Positions 34,704 through 43,136 of a stretch of DNA of 64,000 bases are shown here, in pieces; position 1 is the first letter of the stretch; every line of letters begins with the position of its first letter. The position numbers were made by a program, and so were the translations under genes. The stretch comes from Martinezella lusitana. GTDB taxonomy: Bacteria; Pseudomonadota; Alphaproteobacteria; Rhizobiales; Rhizobiaceae. The notes under the pieces were generated by a model. The model did not search any database. It had not been told where the DNA came from and saw only the letters and a program-made list of their open reading frames with translations. Location: contig NZ_JAFEVL010000036.1 of the NCBI RefSeq assembly GCF_016901135.1, positions 107,608 through 171,607 on the forward strand, read 5' to 3'.

Positions 34704-35689
34704 ATTGATCTGCCCAATCGCAAGGGCAGGCCGATCTGCTCTTCGTAGTCGCAGGGCCGGCGCAGGCTGCCGAGCGGATAGTCGCGATGGCCACGCCCAC
34801 CGAGGATACGGCGGACGCGCGAAAGTGATCGGCGGTCGACATCCGACCAATCATGGTGGTCCTCCCAATGGCAGCGCCGCGTCATCCGGTCGTAGATATG
34901 CCAGGCAAGCACACGATGCGGATGGAAGAAGTCGTAGCCGTGGCAGAAGGCCCTCAGTCCCGTCGTGATCTCGTCGCCGAAGAAATAGATATGCGGGTCG
35001 AGCGGGATGTCGGTGTTGAAGCGGCCGTCGGCAAACAGGAAGCCGAGGGCAAGAAACAGCGCCGGGATTGGCGACCGCAGCCATTGCCACAAGGCCAGCC
35101 TGTGTCCGGCAAAATGCAGGAGCATGCCATCGATATAGGCCTCCTTGTAGATCTTGAGCGGCGCGCGCGATCGCCGCGCCGGATAGGTCTTCGGATCGAA
35201 ATCCGGTGGATAACCGGTAATGATTGGCCGTGGCGAGCCAGCTGAACGCCGGTCTTCCAGCATGTCGACGAGGTGATCGTCCCAGTACCTCGCAAAGCGA
35301 AGATGGGAATCGATGATCATCGTATAGGGTTCCAAGCGCCAGGACCGCTGCTCGCGGCGTCGGGCCCAGTTGGCACCGCGGCTTTCCCGGAAGTTGACCT
35401 CGTCGATTTCGATTGCCTTGGCTGAGACAAGGTGCTGGGGCAACGCTTCGTCTTCAGCATGCTGCCAGCAGACGCGCACCCGCAGGCGATCGGGACGGGC
35501 GGCCTCGGAAAACAGGCTGTCGAGCGTATGGGCAAGCTCGGGATCGCGATAGGCCGCGATCTGCACGTAGATATCGGGACGATCAATCTTCGACCTCCGA
35601 ACCGGATGCTGCACGACATATGCCTCCCTCAGTTCCCCCAAGTGCCGTTCCAGCGTATCGCTCCTGGGACCGGCCTGCGTCCGTCGCAT
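34700..35689 (-). CDS. GlcNAc-transferase family protein (PF11397-like)
   Basis: A 329-residue protein with the N-terminal motif DIYVQIAAYRDPELAHTLDS, then DRLRVRVCWQHAEDE and later YTMIIDSHLRFARYWDDHLV, and FGDEITTGLRAFCHGYDFFH. These match the GlcNAc (Skp1-type UDP-GlcNAc glycosyltransferase) family found in some rhizobia. In eukaryotes that enzyme glycosylates a hydroxyproline; here a prolyl-hydroxylase-like oxygenase gene follows directly, suggesting the same logic. The acceptor is unknown. Start ATG 35689 is uncertain. Confidence 0.8.
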   Translation of the reverse strand: MRRTQAGPRSDTLERHLGELREAYVVQHPVRRSKIDRPDIYVQIAAYRDPELAHTLDSLFSEAARPDRLRVRVCWQHAEDEALPQHLVSAKAIEIDEVNFRESRGANWARRREQRSWRLEPYTMIIDSHLRFARYWDDHLVDMLEDRRSAGSPRPIITGYPPDFDPKTYPARRSRAPLKIYKEAYIDGMLLHFAGHRLALWQWLRSPIPALFLALGFLFADGRFNTDIPLDPHIYFFGDEITTGLRAFCHGYDFFHPHRVLAWHIYDRMTRRCHWEDHHDWSDVDRRSLSRVRRILGGRGHRDYPLGSLRRPCDYEEQIGLPLRLGRSI

Positions 35690-35757
35690 TGGCAATTCAG
35701 GTCTGATCTACTGCGGCGCCTCGATCTTTAAAGGCCCGGCAAAGGAAATATGCCTGG

Positions 35758-35856
35758 TTGAAATGCGCCGCAGCGCCTGCGCACGCTTGAACAGATGTCG
35801 GCGAGCCAGGCCTTAGGATCTACGCCGTTCAGCCGTGCTTCGGCCTTTACGCCTAT
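35758..35856 (-). mobile_element. IS66-family transposase remnant (C-terminal)
   Basis: The minus-strand frame reads GVKAEARLNGVDPKAWLADI, like the conserved end of IS66 TnpC proteins (LNGVDPQAWLADVLARI), and then degenerates (CSSVRRRCGAFQPG). No other part of IS66 is present. It lies between the glycosyltransferase and the cytochrome gene and marks another insertion scar. Confidence 0.55.
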
Positions 35857-35870
35857 TAGCGCCCTATCAA

Positions 35871-37103
35871 TTATTTTTCCTGCAATCGTTGGCGCAGATC
35901 GGCAACGTTATTGGACGTGACGGCAGGCGCTGCATTGCCCCAGCTATTACGAACATAGGTAAGTACGTTGGCGATATTAGCATCCGACAGGTTCCAAGCA
36001 AAAGACGGCATGGCCGGACCTGTCGGGGCCGCCTGCGTGCCGCTGGCCTTGCTGCCGGCCAGAACCACCCGTATCAAGCTAGTTGCGTCATCGCTATTGG
36101 CAAGCGGAGCTTTGGCGAGCTGCGGGAAGAGTTTCGGCACACCTTCGCCGTTCGGCATGTGGCAAGCCGAACAACGGTCCGCATAGAGGGCCGCACCGGC
36201 TGTCATCGACGCATCGGACGCCGGGATCGGGGCGGGGGCCGCTGCATCCACGTCGCCAACGTCTTTGAGGTAAGTGGCCACAGCCTTGAGGTCCGCATCC
36301 GTCCAGTATTGGCTCGAATTCTCCACTTCCTCAGCCATTGGACCAGAAGCGGTGTCGAAACGGTTCGCACCGGTCTTCAGGTAGGCGACGATGTCGTCCT
36401 CGCTCCACGTGCCAATTCCTCGGTGCGAGTCAGCCGTGATGTTGGGTGCATACCAGTCCTGAAGCGCACCACCTGCAAGCAACTGACCGGTTTTATCGCC
36501 ACCGAGCATGTTCTTTGGTGTGTGGCAGGTGCCGCAGTGACCAAGACCCTCCACGATATAGGCCCCGCGGTTCCAATCAGCAGATTTCGAAGCTTCCGGC
36601 TTAAACTGGCCCCTTTCAAAGTTGAGGGCATTCCAGACTGGAAGGCTTGCGCGGACACTGAAGGGGAAAGGCAGCTGATTGGTTTCGACCTTATTCTGAA
36701 CCGGTTCGAGCGTCCGAAGATAGGCATAGATGGCGGCATTGTCGGCCGGCGAAACTTTTGTATAGGCCGTGAACGGCATCGCTCCGTAAAGATGCACGCC
36801 ACCAGGCCCTCGACCTTCCGACATCACCCTCTGGAATTCATCAAGCGTCATCTTTCCGATACCGGTTTCCGGATCGGGGGTGATATTGGCGCCGATGAGC
36901 TCGCCGAAGGGCGTCTGCAGGGTCACCCCGCCGGCAAAGGGCCTGCCGCCGGGAAGGGTGTGACAGGCGGCACAATCGCCGAGCGTGGCCAGATAGCGGC
37001 CTTTTTCGATCTGTTCGAAGGAATCTCCGCGGGGCGATTGCGCCAAGGCGGCGCTGCCGGCAAGCGCAAGGATGCCTGCTGTGACCAGGGAAAGGTTTCT
37101 CAT
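35871..37103 (-). CDS. Gluconate 2-dehydrogenase-type cytochrome c subunit (tri-haem)
   Basis: A 410-residue secreted cytochrome with signal sequence (LVTAGILALAGSAALAQ) and three CXXCH haem sites: CAACH near residue 44, CGTCH near 190 and CSACH near 310. This is the electron-transfer subunit of membrane FAD dehydrogenases (gluconate, 2-ketogluconate, sorbitol or fructose dehydrogenases). It passes electrons from the flavin subunit to ubiquinone. It overlaps the large-subunit gene by 4 bases. Confidence 0.9.
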   Translation of the reverse strand: MRNLSLVTAGILALAGSAALAQSPRGDSFEQIEKGRYLATLGDCAACHTLPGGRPFAGGVTLQTPFGELIGANITPDPETGIGKMTLDEFQRVMSEGRGPGGVHLYGAMPFTAYTKVSPADNAAIYAYLRTLEPVQNKVETNQLPFPFSVRASLPVWNALNFERGQFKPEASKSADWNRGAYIVEGLGHCGTCHTPKNMLGGDKTGQLLAGGALQDWYAPNITADSHRGIGTWSEDDIVAYLKTGANRFDTASGPMAEEVENSSQYWTDADLKAVATYLKDVGDVDAAAPAPIPASDASMTAGAALYADRCSACHMPNGEGVPKLFPQLAKAPLANSDDATSLIRVVLAGSKASGTQAAPTGPAMPSFAWNLSDANIANVLTYVRNSWGNAAPAVTSNNVADLRQRLQEK

Positions 37104-38866
37104 GCTTGCACCAGGGGGCCGGGGTTTTTCACATATTGGGTTCGGATTGCATCGGCCGCCTTGAAGGCCAGCGCGCCGACCGTCGCGGTCGGATTATAGC
37201 CGGGGTTCTGCGGGAAGGCCGAAGCGCCGACCACGAAAAGATTGGGTATATCCCAGCTCTGCAGATATTTGTTGACTGAGCTTGTCTTCGGATCGGCGCC
37301 CATGATGAAGCCGCCGACGACATGCGACGACTGGTATGGCCCGCTATTCCAGTGTCCCTTCATGGGGTTCGCTACCATCTGCCGCGGGTTCATCGCCTTG
37401 GCGATTTCCTCAACCTTGCTGGTAACGTATTGTGCCATCTTCAGGTCGTTCTGAGAAAAGTCGAAGGTGACGCGCAGCAGCGGCCTTCCGAGCCTGTCCT
37501 TGTAGGTCGGATCCAGGGACAGGAAGTTGTTGCGGGTCGAATAGCTCGATGCCTCGCAGCCGATCGACATGGTCGAGAGATAGTTCTTGACGGTTTGCTT
37601 CTTCCATTCACTGCCCCATTTCGGGGTGCCCGGCGGCGTCGGGCGGCTGCCGATCGGTGCAGCACCGATCGGCGTCACGCGTGTGCTGCCGCCGCCGAAG
37701 AAGCCGAGCCCGGAATGGTCAAAATTGTCATTGTTGAACTCGTCAATCCCCATGCCTACGGCGCCGCCGCCGATGAACGGATTGAAGTTCTTGTCGTCAA
37801 AGAACAGCTGGACGCTGTTTGCGGTCTGATAGGCATAGTTGCGGCCGGTCGTGCCGGTGTTAGATACCGGATCATAGGCCATGCCGACGCCCGAAAGCAG
37901 CATCAAGCGCACGTTTTCGAAGGTGAAGGCGCTGACAACCACGAGGTCGGCGGGCTGCTCCCACTCATTGCCCGACGTATCGACAAAGATGACGCCGGTC
38001 GCCTTCGTGCCGGTCGAATCCATCACAATGCGAAGAACTTCGGATTCAGTCCTGGCCGTGAAGTTGGACTTGCGCACGAGCGCCGGCAAGATTGTCGTGA
38101 TGGCGCTTGCCTTGGAATAGTTGGCGCAGCCGTAATTCGTGCAGAAGCCGCAGAAAGTGCAGGGACCCATCGTGACGCCGAGCGAATTGGTATAGGGCTC
38201 GGAGATCAAGGCGGAAGGCACCGGGAAGGGCTTATAGCCGAGATTGCGTGCAGCCTCGGCAAAGAGCGTCGGGCCGTAGGGCTGCTTCAGTGGCCTGGTC
38301 GGATATTCACTGCTGCGCGCTCCTTCAAAAGGATTGCCGCCGTCCTGGATCCGGCCCTGCAGGTTGCCGGCCTTGCCGGAGGTTCCGGCCACTTTGTCGA
38401 AAGCGTCGTAAAAGGGCTCCATTTCGCTCCAGTCGGTACCCCAATCCTGCAGGGTCAGCTCTTCCGGAATGGCGGACGCGCCGTACTTTTCCGTCAGATG
38501 GCTCTTCAAGCGAAATTCTTCGGGCTGAAACCGGAAGGTGATGCCGGCCCAGTGATTGCCCGCTCCTCCCGTGCCGTTGCCTGGATGGAACGAGCCCCAG
38601 CTGCGCATCGGCAATGCCGTTTGGGAGGGATCGTTGCGCATCGTGATGGTGTTCTGGGCAGTGCGCAGCATCAGATCCTGCCGCTGGGCGTATCGCAATT
38701 CGTCGGCCGCAGACGCCAAATTGAAGTCGGCGGCCGTGTCGCGCCAGGGCCCGCGCTCAAGGGCTACCACATCAAGCCCTTCGTCGGTCAGTTCATTGGC
38801 GATGATCGATCCGGCCCAGCCGAGCCCGATGATGACGGCATCGGTCTTTGGAAGCTTCGTTGCCAT
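37100..38866 (-). CDS. GMC oxidoreductase, gluconate 2-dehydrogenase-type flavoprotein subunit
   Basis: A 588-residue GMC-type flavoprotein: dinucleotide fold VIIGLGWAGSIIANELTDEG, then MRSWGSFHPGNGTGGAGNHW, a Cys cluster (CTFCGFCTNYGCANY) typical of the gluconate dehydrogenase large subunit, and the C-terminal NPTATVGALAFKAAD. It oxidises the sugar acid in the periplasm. ATG 38866 lies 4 bases after the stop of the small subunit. The neighbouring gnt genes favour gluconate, but other polyols are possible. Confidence 0.9.
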   Translation of the reverse strand: MATKLPKTDAVIIGLGWAGSIIANELTDEGLDVVALERGPWRDTAADFNLASAADELRYAQRQDLMLRTAQNTITMRNDPSQTALPMRSWGSFHPGNGTGGAGNHWAGITFRFQPEEFRLKSHLTEKYGASAIPEELTLQDWGTDWSEMEPFYDAFDKVAGTSGKAGNLQGRIQDGGNPFEGARSSEYPTRPLKQPYGPTLFAEAARNLGYKPFPVPSALISEPYTNSLGVTMGPCTFCGFCTNYGCANYSKASAITTILPALVRKSNFTARTESEVLRIVMDSTGTKATGVIFVDTSGNEWEQPADLVVVSAFTFENVRLMLLSGVGMAYDPVSNTGTTGRNYAYQTANSVQLFFDDKNFNPFIGGGAVGMGIDEFNNDNFDHSGLGFFGGGSTRVTPIGAAPIGSRPTPPGTPKWGSEWKKQTVKNYLSTMSIGCEASSYSTRNNFLSLDPTYKDRLGRPLLRVTFDFSQNDLKMAQYVTSKVEEIAKAMNPRQMVANPMKGHWNSGPYQSSHVVGGFIMGADPKTSSVNKYLQSWDIPNLFVVGASAFPQNPGYNPTATVGALAFKAADAIRTQYVKNPGPLVQA

Positions 38867-38870
38867 CGGC

Positions 38871-39620
38871 TTATCCCTTCTTCGTCCATTCGGGCCGGCC
38901 CGCAATGCTAAGCGGCGGCAGGTCAAGCTTCTCATTGTGGCGCTCGATGTACTCGCGATAATCATAGCGCGCGCCGGGAAAGCCGATCATCTTCCAGGAA
39001 ACCATGTCGCGGTTTCCGCCATAGATCGGATCGGCGAAAAAGCCTTCCATCGTGTTGGCCAGGAGCTGGCCGAAAAACATCTTTGAATCGATGCCGTCCA
39101 AGCTGATGTCGCCACTTTCCATTCCCGAGATAGTCTTATCCTGATCGGCGGGCGAGAGCTCGGAGAAGGGTTTGCCGAGCGCGCTACGACAGTGCTTGTC
39201 AAGAGCCGCAAGACCGATGCGGTAGCGCTCACGTGGTACCAGTGCGGATTGGTCACCCTGCTCGGGCGTCCCCGGGACAAACGGTCCCTTCATGTAGAGC
39301 CGTTCTGATGAGCCATAGGATCCCGCAAGCTGACGATCAATAAAGATCGCACACCCCGCGTCCTTGCCGCTGACACTTAAATCGTCGGCCGGAATGATGC
39401 GCGAGACCAAGGCATCCATCGCCCGGGCCTCGTCCGATGTAAAGAAGTACCAGCCGCCGGGACTCAGCGTTTCAGGAGGATTGTAATCGAACGGCTTGAA
39501 AGGCGCCACGCCCCGGATGATTGTCGCGCCCGCATTGCCCGCAACGGTGACGAAGAATGCTGCGGCTGACGAAAGAAGGACCTGACGTCGACTTAAGTCG
39601 GCACCTGACTTGTCTGTCAT
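38871..39620 (-). CDS. Gluconate 2-dehydrogenase subunit 3 family protein
   Basis: A 249-residue protein with a twin-arginine signal (LSRRQVLLSSAAAFFVTVAG) and the subunit 3 domain (WYFFTSDEARAMDALVSRII and FADPIYGGNRDMVSWKMIGF). The small subunit carries the Tat signal used to export the folded flavoprotein. It is first in the three-gene operon. ATG 39620 is preferred to an upstream in-frame start at 39728. Confidence 0.92.
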   Translation of the reverse strand: MTDKSGADLSRRQVLLSSAAAFFVTVAGNAGATIIRGVAPFKPFDYNPPETLSPGGWYFFTSDEARAMDALVSRIIPADDLSVSGKDAGCAIFIDRQLAGSYGSSERLYMKGPFVPGTPEQGDQSALVPRERYRIGLAALDKHCRSALGKPFSELSPADQDKTISGMESGDISLDGIDSKMFFGQLLANTMEGFFADPIYGGNRDMVSWKMIGFPGARYDYREYIERHNEKLDLPPLSIAGRPEWTKKG

Positions 39621-39988
39621 GGGATGAGACCTCGATTGATGACGGATAGCGCGAGGGCAAATGTCCTCAGCGGCGGTGCTTGCGGCCTTGGGCGCAGGCC
39701 TGGGGCCTCCACAGCAAGCCGAGGCCATATTAGGCCGGGCTGGCTAATCTCCAGTGAGAGATTAAGCTAGCGGATGTCGACGGGGCATCGATCTTTCCCG
39801 GATGAACAAACGCGCATGTTCGCCTTTCGCTTATTGCTCGGAGGAACTGATGTGGAATGCGGATATTGGTCGGTAAGGTGGAGTGATAGAAGCGCTACAT
39901 CGCGGCGCTTTCAAAAATGAAAAAAGTTTGATAGCTGAATTTCAGCTATGACACTATTTCGAGATTGTCAATCTGCGGGAGGATGAAG
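39621..39988. promoter_or_regulatory. Divergent promoter region, dehydrogenase operon / marR
   Basis: This 368-base gap lies between the dehydrogenase operon (minus) and the MarR gene (plus). It holds the 19-bp palindrome at 39931-39949 listed separately and a GCGGGAGG ribosome-binding site for marR. No gene was seen. Confidence 0.5.
39931..39949. promoter_or_regulatory. Candidate MarR operator (19-bp perfect dyad)
   Basis: ATAGCTGAA-T-TTCAGCTAT is a perfect inverted repeat about 40 bases upstream of the MarR start. MarR proteins usually bind 16-20 bp dyads in their own promoter. The site lies between the two divergent transcription units. Confidence 0.6.
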
Positions 39989-40456
39989 ATGACGATGAAT
40001 TTCATGAGTGACGTGACTGCGGCGCCTGGTTTTTTGATCCGGCGCTGCCATCAGATTTCCGTTGCCATTTTCATGGAAGAAGCCGCTGAACTGGATATGT
40101 CGCCAACACAATTTTCCGCGCTTTCCTTGATTGCCTTGGAACCGGGTGCCGACCAAAGCACGCTTGGCGAGCGGATTGCGCTTGACCGCTCCTCCGTCAC
40201 CAAATGCGTCGAGCGGTTGGAAAAGCGCGGTCTGATCCGAAGGGAAGTGGACCCGGCAGACAAACGGGCGCGAAAGCTCTATGCGAGTCAGGAAGGGCGA
40301 GAGATGCTCGAAAAGGCGACAGCTGCGGCGGGACGGGCCCGCGCGCGGCTTCTTGCGCCACTTTCTGAAAAAGAGGGGTCGCAATTGTTAGCGCTGCTAA
40401 AGCAGCTTGGTGACACGCTCAATACGTGCAGCCGTGTACCCGTCATAGAATGCTGA
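39989..40456 (+). CDS. MarR family transcriptional regulator
   Basis: A 155-residue winged-helix protein: MSPTQFSALSLIALEPGADQ, recognition helix RIALDRSSVTKCVERLEKRG and wing LIRREVDPADKRARKLYAS. It is divergent from the gluconate-dehydrogenase-type operon, which it probably controls. ATG 39989 has GGGAGG six bases away; a TTG at 39965 is an alternative. Confidence 0.9.
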   Translation: MTMNFMSDVTAAPGFLIRRCHQISVAIFMEEAAELDMSPTQFSALSLIALEPGADQSTLGERIALDRSSVTKCVERLEKRGLIRREVDPADKRARKLYASQEGREMLEKATAAAGRARARLLAPLSEKEGSQLLALLKQLGDTLNTCSRVPVIEC

Positions 40457-40530
40457 CAGTGCGCCCAAGACTCCGGCGCAGCTAAGTTAGCACCGGTGAT
40501 CGTACTCCGCGGAGGTGTCTGCTGCGAAGC

Positions 40531-41394
40531 TCACGCGGACACCTCAACCTCCACGTCCATGGATCTGAATACGTCGGAGGCACCAACGAAGCTGCCGGCC
40601 ACGGGAACGGATTGCGCGATATCACGGGTGACGGCGACGGGGATATGATTGGCCCCGCCCATGCTGCGATTGGTCGGATCAAATGTGATCCATCCAGCGC
40701 CGGGGACGAACACCTCGACCCAGGCATGCGTCGAGCCCTGATCCTGCGAACCAAGCAATATTCGATCGGGATTGAACAGGTATCCCGACACGATGCGGGC
40801 TCCAAAGCCCAGACAACGAACAGTTTCAACAAACAGCACGGCGAAGTCACGGCATGATCCCCAACCACGTTCGAGCGTTTGGATCGGCGTCTGTGTGCCT
40901 TCCGCCTCACGGCTTTGATAGGAGATTGATGAAGACACCCCCGCACTTATGTCCTTGAGAAGCGAGAGCGTGTCCGTCGAACTGCTTGCGACAAACCCTT
41001 GCGCCCACGTCTGGAGTTTTTGGAACGGGTCGGCATACTGCCGAGCCGTCAGCGCGCCGAGATCGGTCCATTCCTCATCCGAATAGCGGAAGGGAAAGGT
41101 AATGGCGGAGCCTGCAATAGCAAAGATCGGCCATGCGGCCGCGGTAAGGTCGACCAAGGCGACGCTGTCGACGGTCAGGACATCGGTCATGTCGCTGAAA
41201 ACCGCGGTGGCAACCGCGTTGCCGAATACATCGGTCGCCCAACTGATCTGGGTTTGTGGCGTTGTCGACACTTCATGCGAAAGCAGCCGGAGATCTCTGC
41301 CCTCGCGTGGCCTCAGCATCAGCCGGTGAGGCCTAAGATTCACCGCATAGCGGTAGCGATAGATCGTACGATGGTGGATACGGATTTGCGACAT
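40531..41394 (-). CDS. Transglutaminase-like family protein
   Basis: A 287-residue protein with an N-terminal bacterial transglutaminase-like domain (IRIHHRTIYRYRYAVNLRPH) and a transglutaminase core with the Cys-His-Asp triad: GWGSCRDFAVLF, GSTHAWVEVFVPG and WITFDPTNRSMG. Related proteins act as cysteine proteases or amidases, often cytoplasmic. No signal peptide. Start ATG 41394. The role here is unknown. Confidence 0.88.
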   Translation of the reverse strand: MSQIRIHHRTIYRYRYAVNLRPHRLMLRPREGRDLRLLSHEVSTTPQTQISWATDVFGNAVATAVFSDMTDVLTVDSVALVDLTAAAWPIFAIAGSAITFPFRYSDEEWTDLGALTARQYADPFQKLQTWAQGFVASSSTDTLSLLKDISAGVSSSISYQSREAEGTQTPIQTLERGWGSCRDFAVLFVETVRCLGFGARIVSGYLFNPDRILLGSQDQGSTHAWVEVFVPGAGWITFDPTNRSMGGANHIPVAVTRDIAQSVPVAGSFVGASDVFRSMDVEVEVSA

Positions 41395-41520
41395 GAGTGT
41401 TCTCGGGTTCTGGGCATCGGCATTAGCCGAGCCACCACATCTATCACATACGCTCGCAAGCTCTCCGACCACCTGCGCGTCGTCACTCCCGTCCCAAAGT
41501 GCCAGGAACCTATGGACCAG

Positions 41521-42588
41521 TCATTCCATATTCTTGGACTTTGCTCTTTCAGCGCTCTGCTGTTCGGCGAAAAGCGACCATGCCGCGATAAACAAGGCGG
41601 CGATCAAGGGGCCGATGACGAAGCCATTGATGCCGAACAGGGAGATGCCACCGACGGTCGAGATCAGCACGACGTAGTCGGGCAGCCGCGTTCCCTTGCC
41701 GACCAACGGCGGGCGCAGCAGATTGTCGATCAGCCCGATAACGAATATGCCGATGAGGACCAGGATCGATGCCTTCAGCCAGGCCCCCGTGAGGACCAGC
41801 CAGATGGCGGCCGGAACCCATACGAGCGCCGCGCCAATTGCGGGCAGCATCGACAGGAACGTCATTGTCACACCCCACAGCAAGGCGGCCTCAATCCCCA
41901 GAGCCCAGAATGTCACGCCGCCGATCGTTCCCTGGACGATCGCGATGATGATGTTTCCCTTGACGGTGGCGCGAACGACAGCGGAAAACTTGTCGAGAAA
42001 CTGCCGTGTATAGTCATCGCTCAACGGAATTGCATGTCGGATCTTGCCTCTGAGGTCCCCGCTATCCCTGAACAGGAAGAAGAGCAGATACAGCATGATG
42101 CCGAAGCTGATAAAGAACTGCAGCGTATTTTGACCAAAACTGAGCAGACCGCCGCCGACCGACCGGCTTGCCTGCACGACGCCGGAGGAGATATTCGCGC
42201 GCAGTTCCGAAAATCCACCGAGTTTCAGTGACGTCAGCCAGTTGTCGATGAAGCCGGGCAAGGCATTCTGGATCCGGACCAGATAACCATTGAGATCGAT
42301 TTCGTTGCTGCTGATCCGTTGATACAGGCTGGTTCCTTCCTGGATAAGAGAACCGAGAATGATCATTGCCGGCACGATAACGAGGCATATGCACATCAAC
42401 ACCGTCAGCAGGGCGGCAATGCTGCGACGGCCCCCTAACAAACGCTCCAGTCGCTTGTGAACGGGAAAGAAGATGATCGCGAGGATGACGGCCCAGAAGA
42501 CAGCGCTGTAATAGGGGATAAGCAGCCAGATGAACGCAATCGTCACGACCGCCAGAAGGACGTAAAAGCTCGTGCGCTGGATCGACAT
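41521..42588 (-). CDS. AI-2E family transporter (UPF0118)
   Basis: A 355-residue membrane protein of the AI-2E/PerM family: N-terminal helices (FYVLLAVVTIAFIWLLIPYY, SAVFWAVILAIIFFPVHKRL), a long soluble stretch and C-terminal helices with GLIDNLLRPPLVGKGTRLPD. The family includes Na+/H+ antiporters and putative exporters; signal export is not shown for most members. AAGG precedes ATG 42588. Confidence 0.88.
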   Translation of the reverse strand: MSIQRTSFYVLLAVVTIAFIWLLIPYYSAVFWAVILAIIFFPVHKRLERLLGGRRSIAALLTVLMCICLVIVPAMIILGSLIQEGTSLYQRISSNEIDLNGYLVRIQNALPGFIDNWLTSLKLGGFSELRANISSGVVQASRSVGGGLLSFGQNTLQFFISFGIMLYLLFFLFRDSGDLRGKIRHAIPLSDDYTRQFLDKFSAVVRATVKGNIIIAIVQGTIGGVTFWALGIEAALLWGVTMTFLSMLPAIGAALVWVPAAIWLVLTGAWLKASILVLIGIFVIGLIDNLLRPPLVGKGTRLPDYVVLISTVGGISLFGINGFVIGPLIAALFIAAWSLFAEQQSAERAKSKNME

Positions 42589-42676
42589 GTCTGCCTTGTT
42601 CCCTGGCCGGTCTCTTTCCCACCAGCTATACAAGAGAAATTAGCACAGGACAGCTCCGGCAGCTGAAGCGGCTCCT

Positions 42677-43066
42677 TTATGCGGCGGGGATCCTAAAGTC
42701 GCTCGAAAGCATAGCTGCCATTGCGTCTGCGATGGTATGATTGTTGTAGGGCTTTGAAAAGAACCGGCTTCCCTCAGGAAGGCTGCTCTCTTCGAGGATC
42801 GCCCTGCCGGAAGCAACGATCAGCTTCACCGGCGGCCATCGATTGCGGATGTAGTGCGATAGCTTGATGCCGTCCATCGTTCCCGGCATCTGCACGTCGG
42901 TAAACACCAGGTCGATGTCGGCTCTCGATTCCAGGATGCGAATTGCCGCGTCGGCATTGCTCGCTTCAAGCGCCTCGTAGCCTGCAGATTGCACCAGGTC
43001 GACGGCGCCCATTCGAATGATCGCGCTGTCTTCGACCACCAGGACGACCGCCTTGCCATTAAACAT
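42677..43066 (-). CDS. Single-domain response regulator
   Basis: A 129-residue receiver domain: VVLVVEDSAIIRMGAVDLV, phospho-acceptor Asp57 in LVFTDVQMPG, and FFSKPYNNHTI with the conserved Lys. There is no output domain. It follows the histidine kinase gene by 70 bases on the same strand and is probably its partner in a phosphorelay of the general-stress-response or light-sensing type. Start ATG 43066. Confidence 0.9.
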   Translation of the reverse strand: MFNGKAVVLVVEDSAIIRMGAVDLVQSAGYEALEASNADAAIRILESRADIDLVFTDVQMPGTMDGIKLSHYIRNRWPPVKLIVASGRAILEESSLPEGSRFFSKPYNNHTIADAMAAMLSSDFRIPAA

Positions 43067-43136
43067 ATGTCGCTCGATTTTCGTGTGAACCCGGAAAGCC
43101 CGGGCTTGGGTTAGCGTTTCGGCGAGAGATCGGTTC

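Noticed and set aside
35835..37199. 454-residue plus-strand frame opposite the cytochrome gene
   Set aside because: The three haem motifs on the minus strand show which strand codes; the plus frame is a shadow.
37322..38911. 529-residue plus-strand frame opposite the GMC flavoprotein gene
   Set aside because: Antisense frame in high-GC DNA; the minus-strand gene has clear FAD-binding and Cys-cluster motifs.
40999..42231. 410-residue plus-strand frame opposite the transglutaminase-like and AI-2E genes
   Set aside because: Low-complexity Asp/Gln/Arg-rich shadow; minus-strand genes have clear domain motifs.
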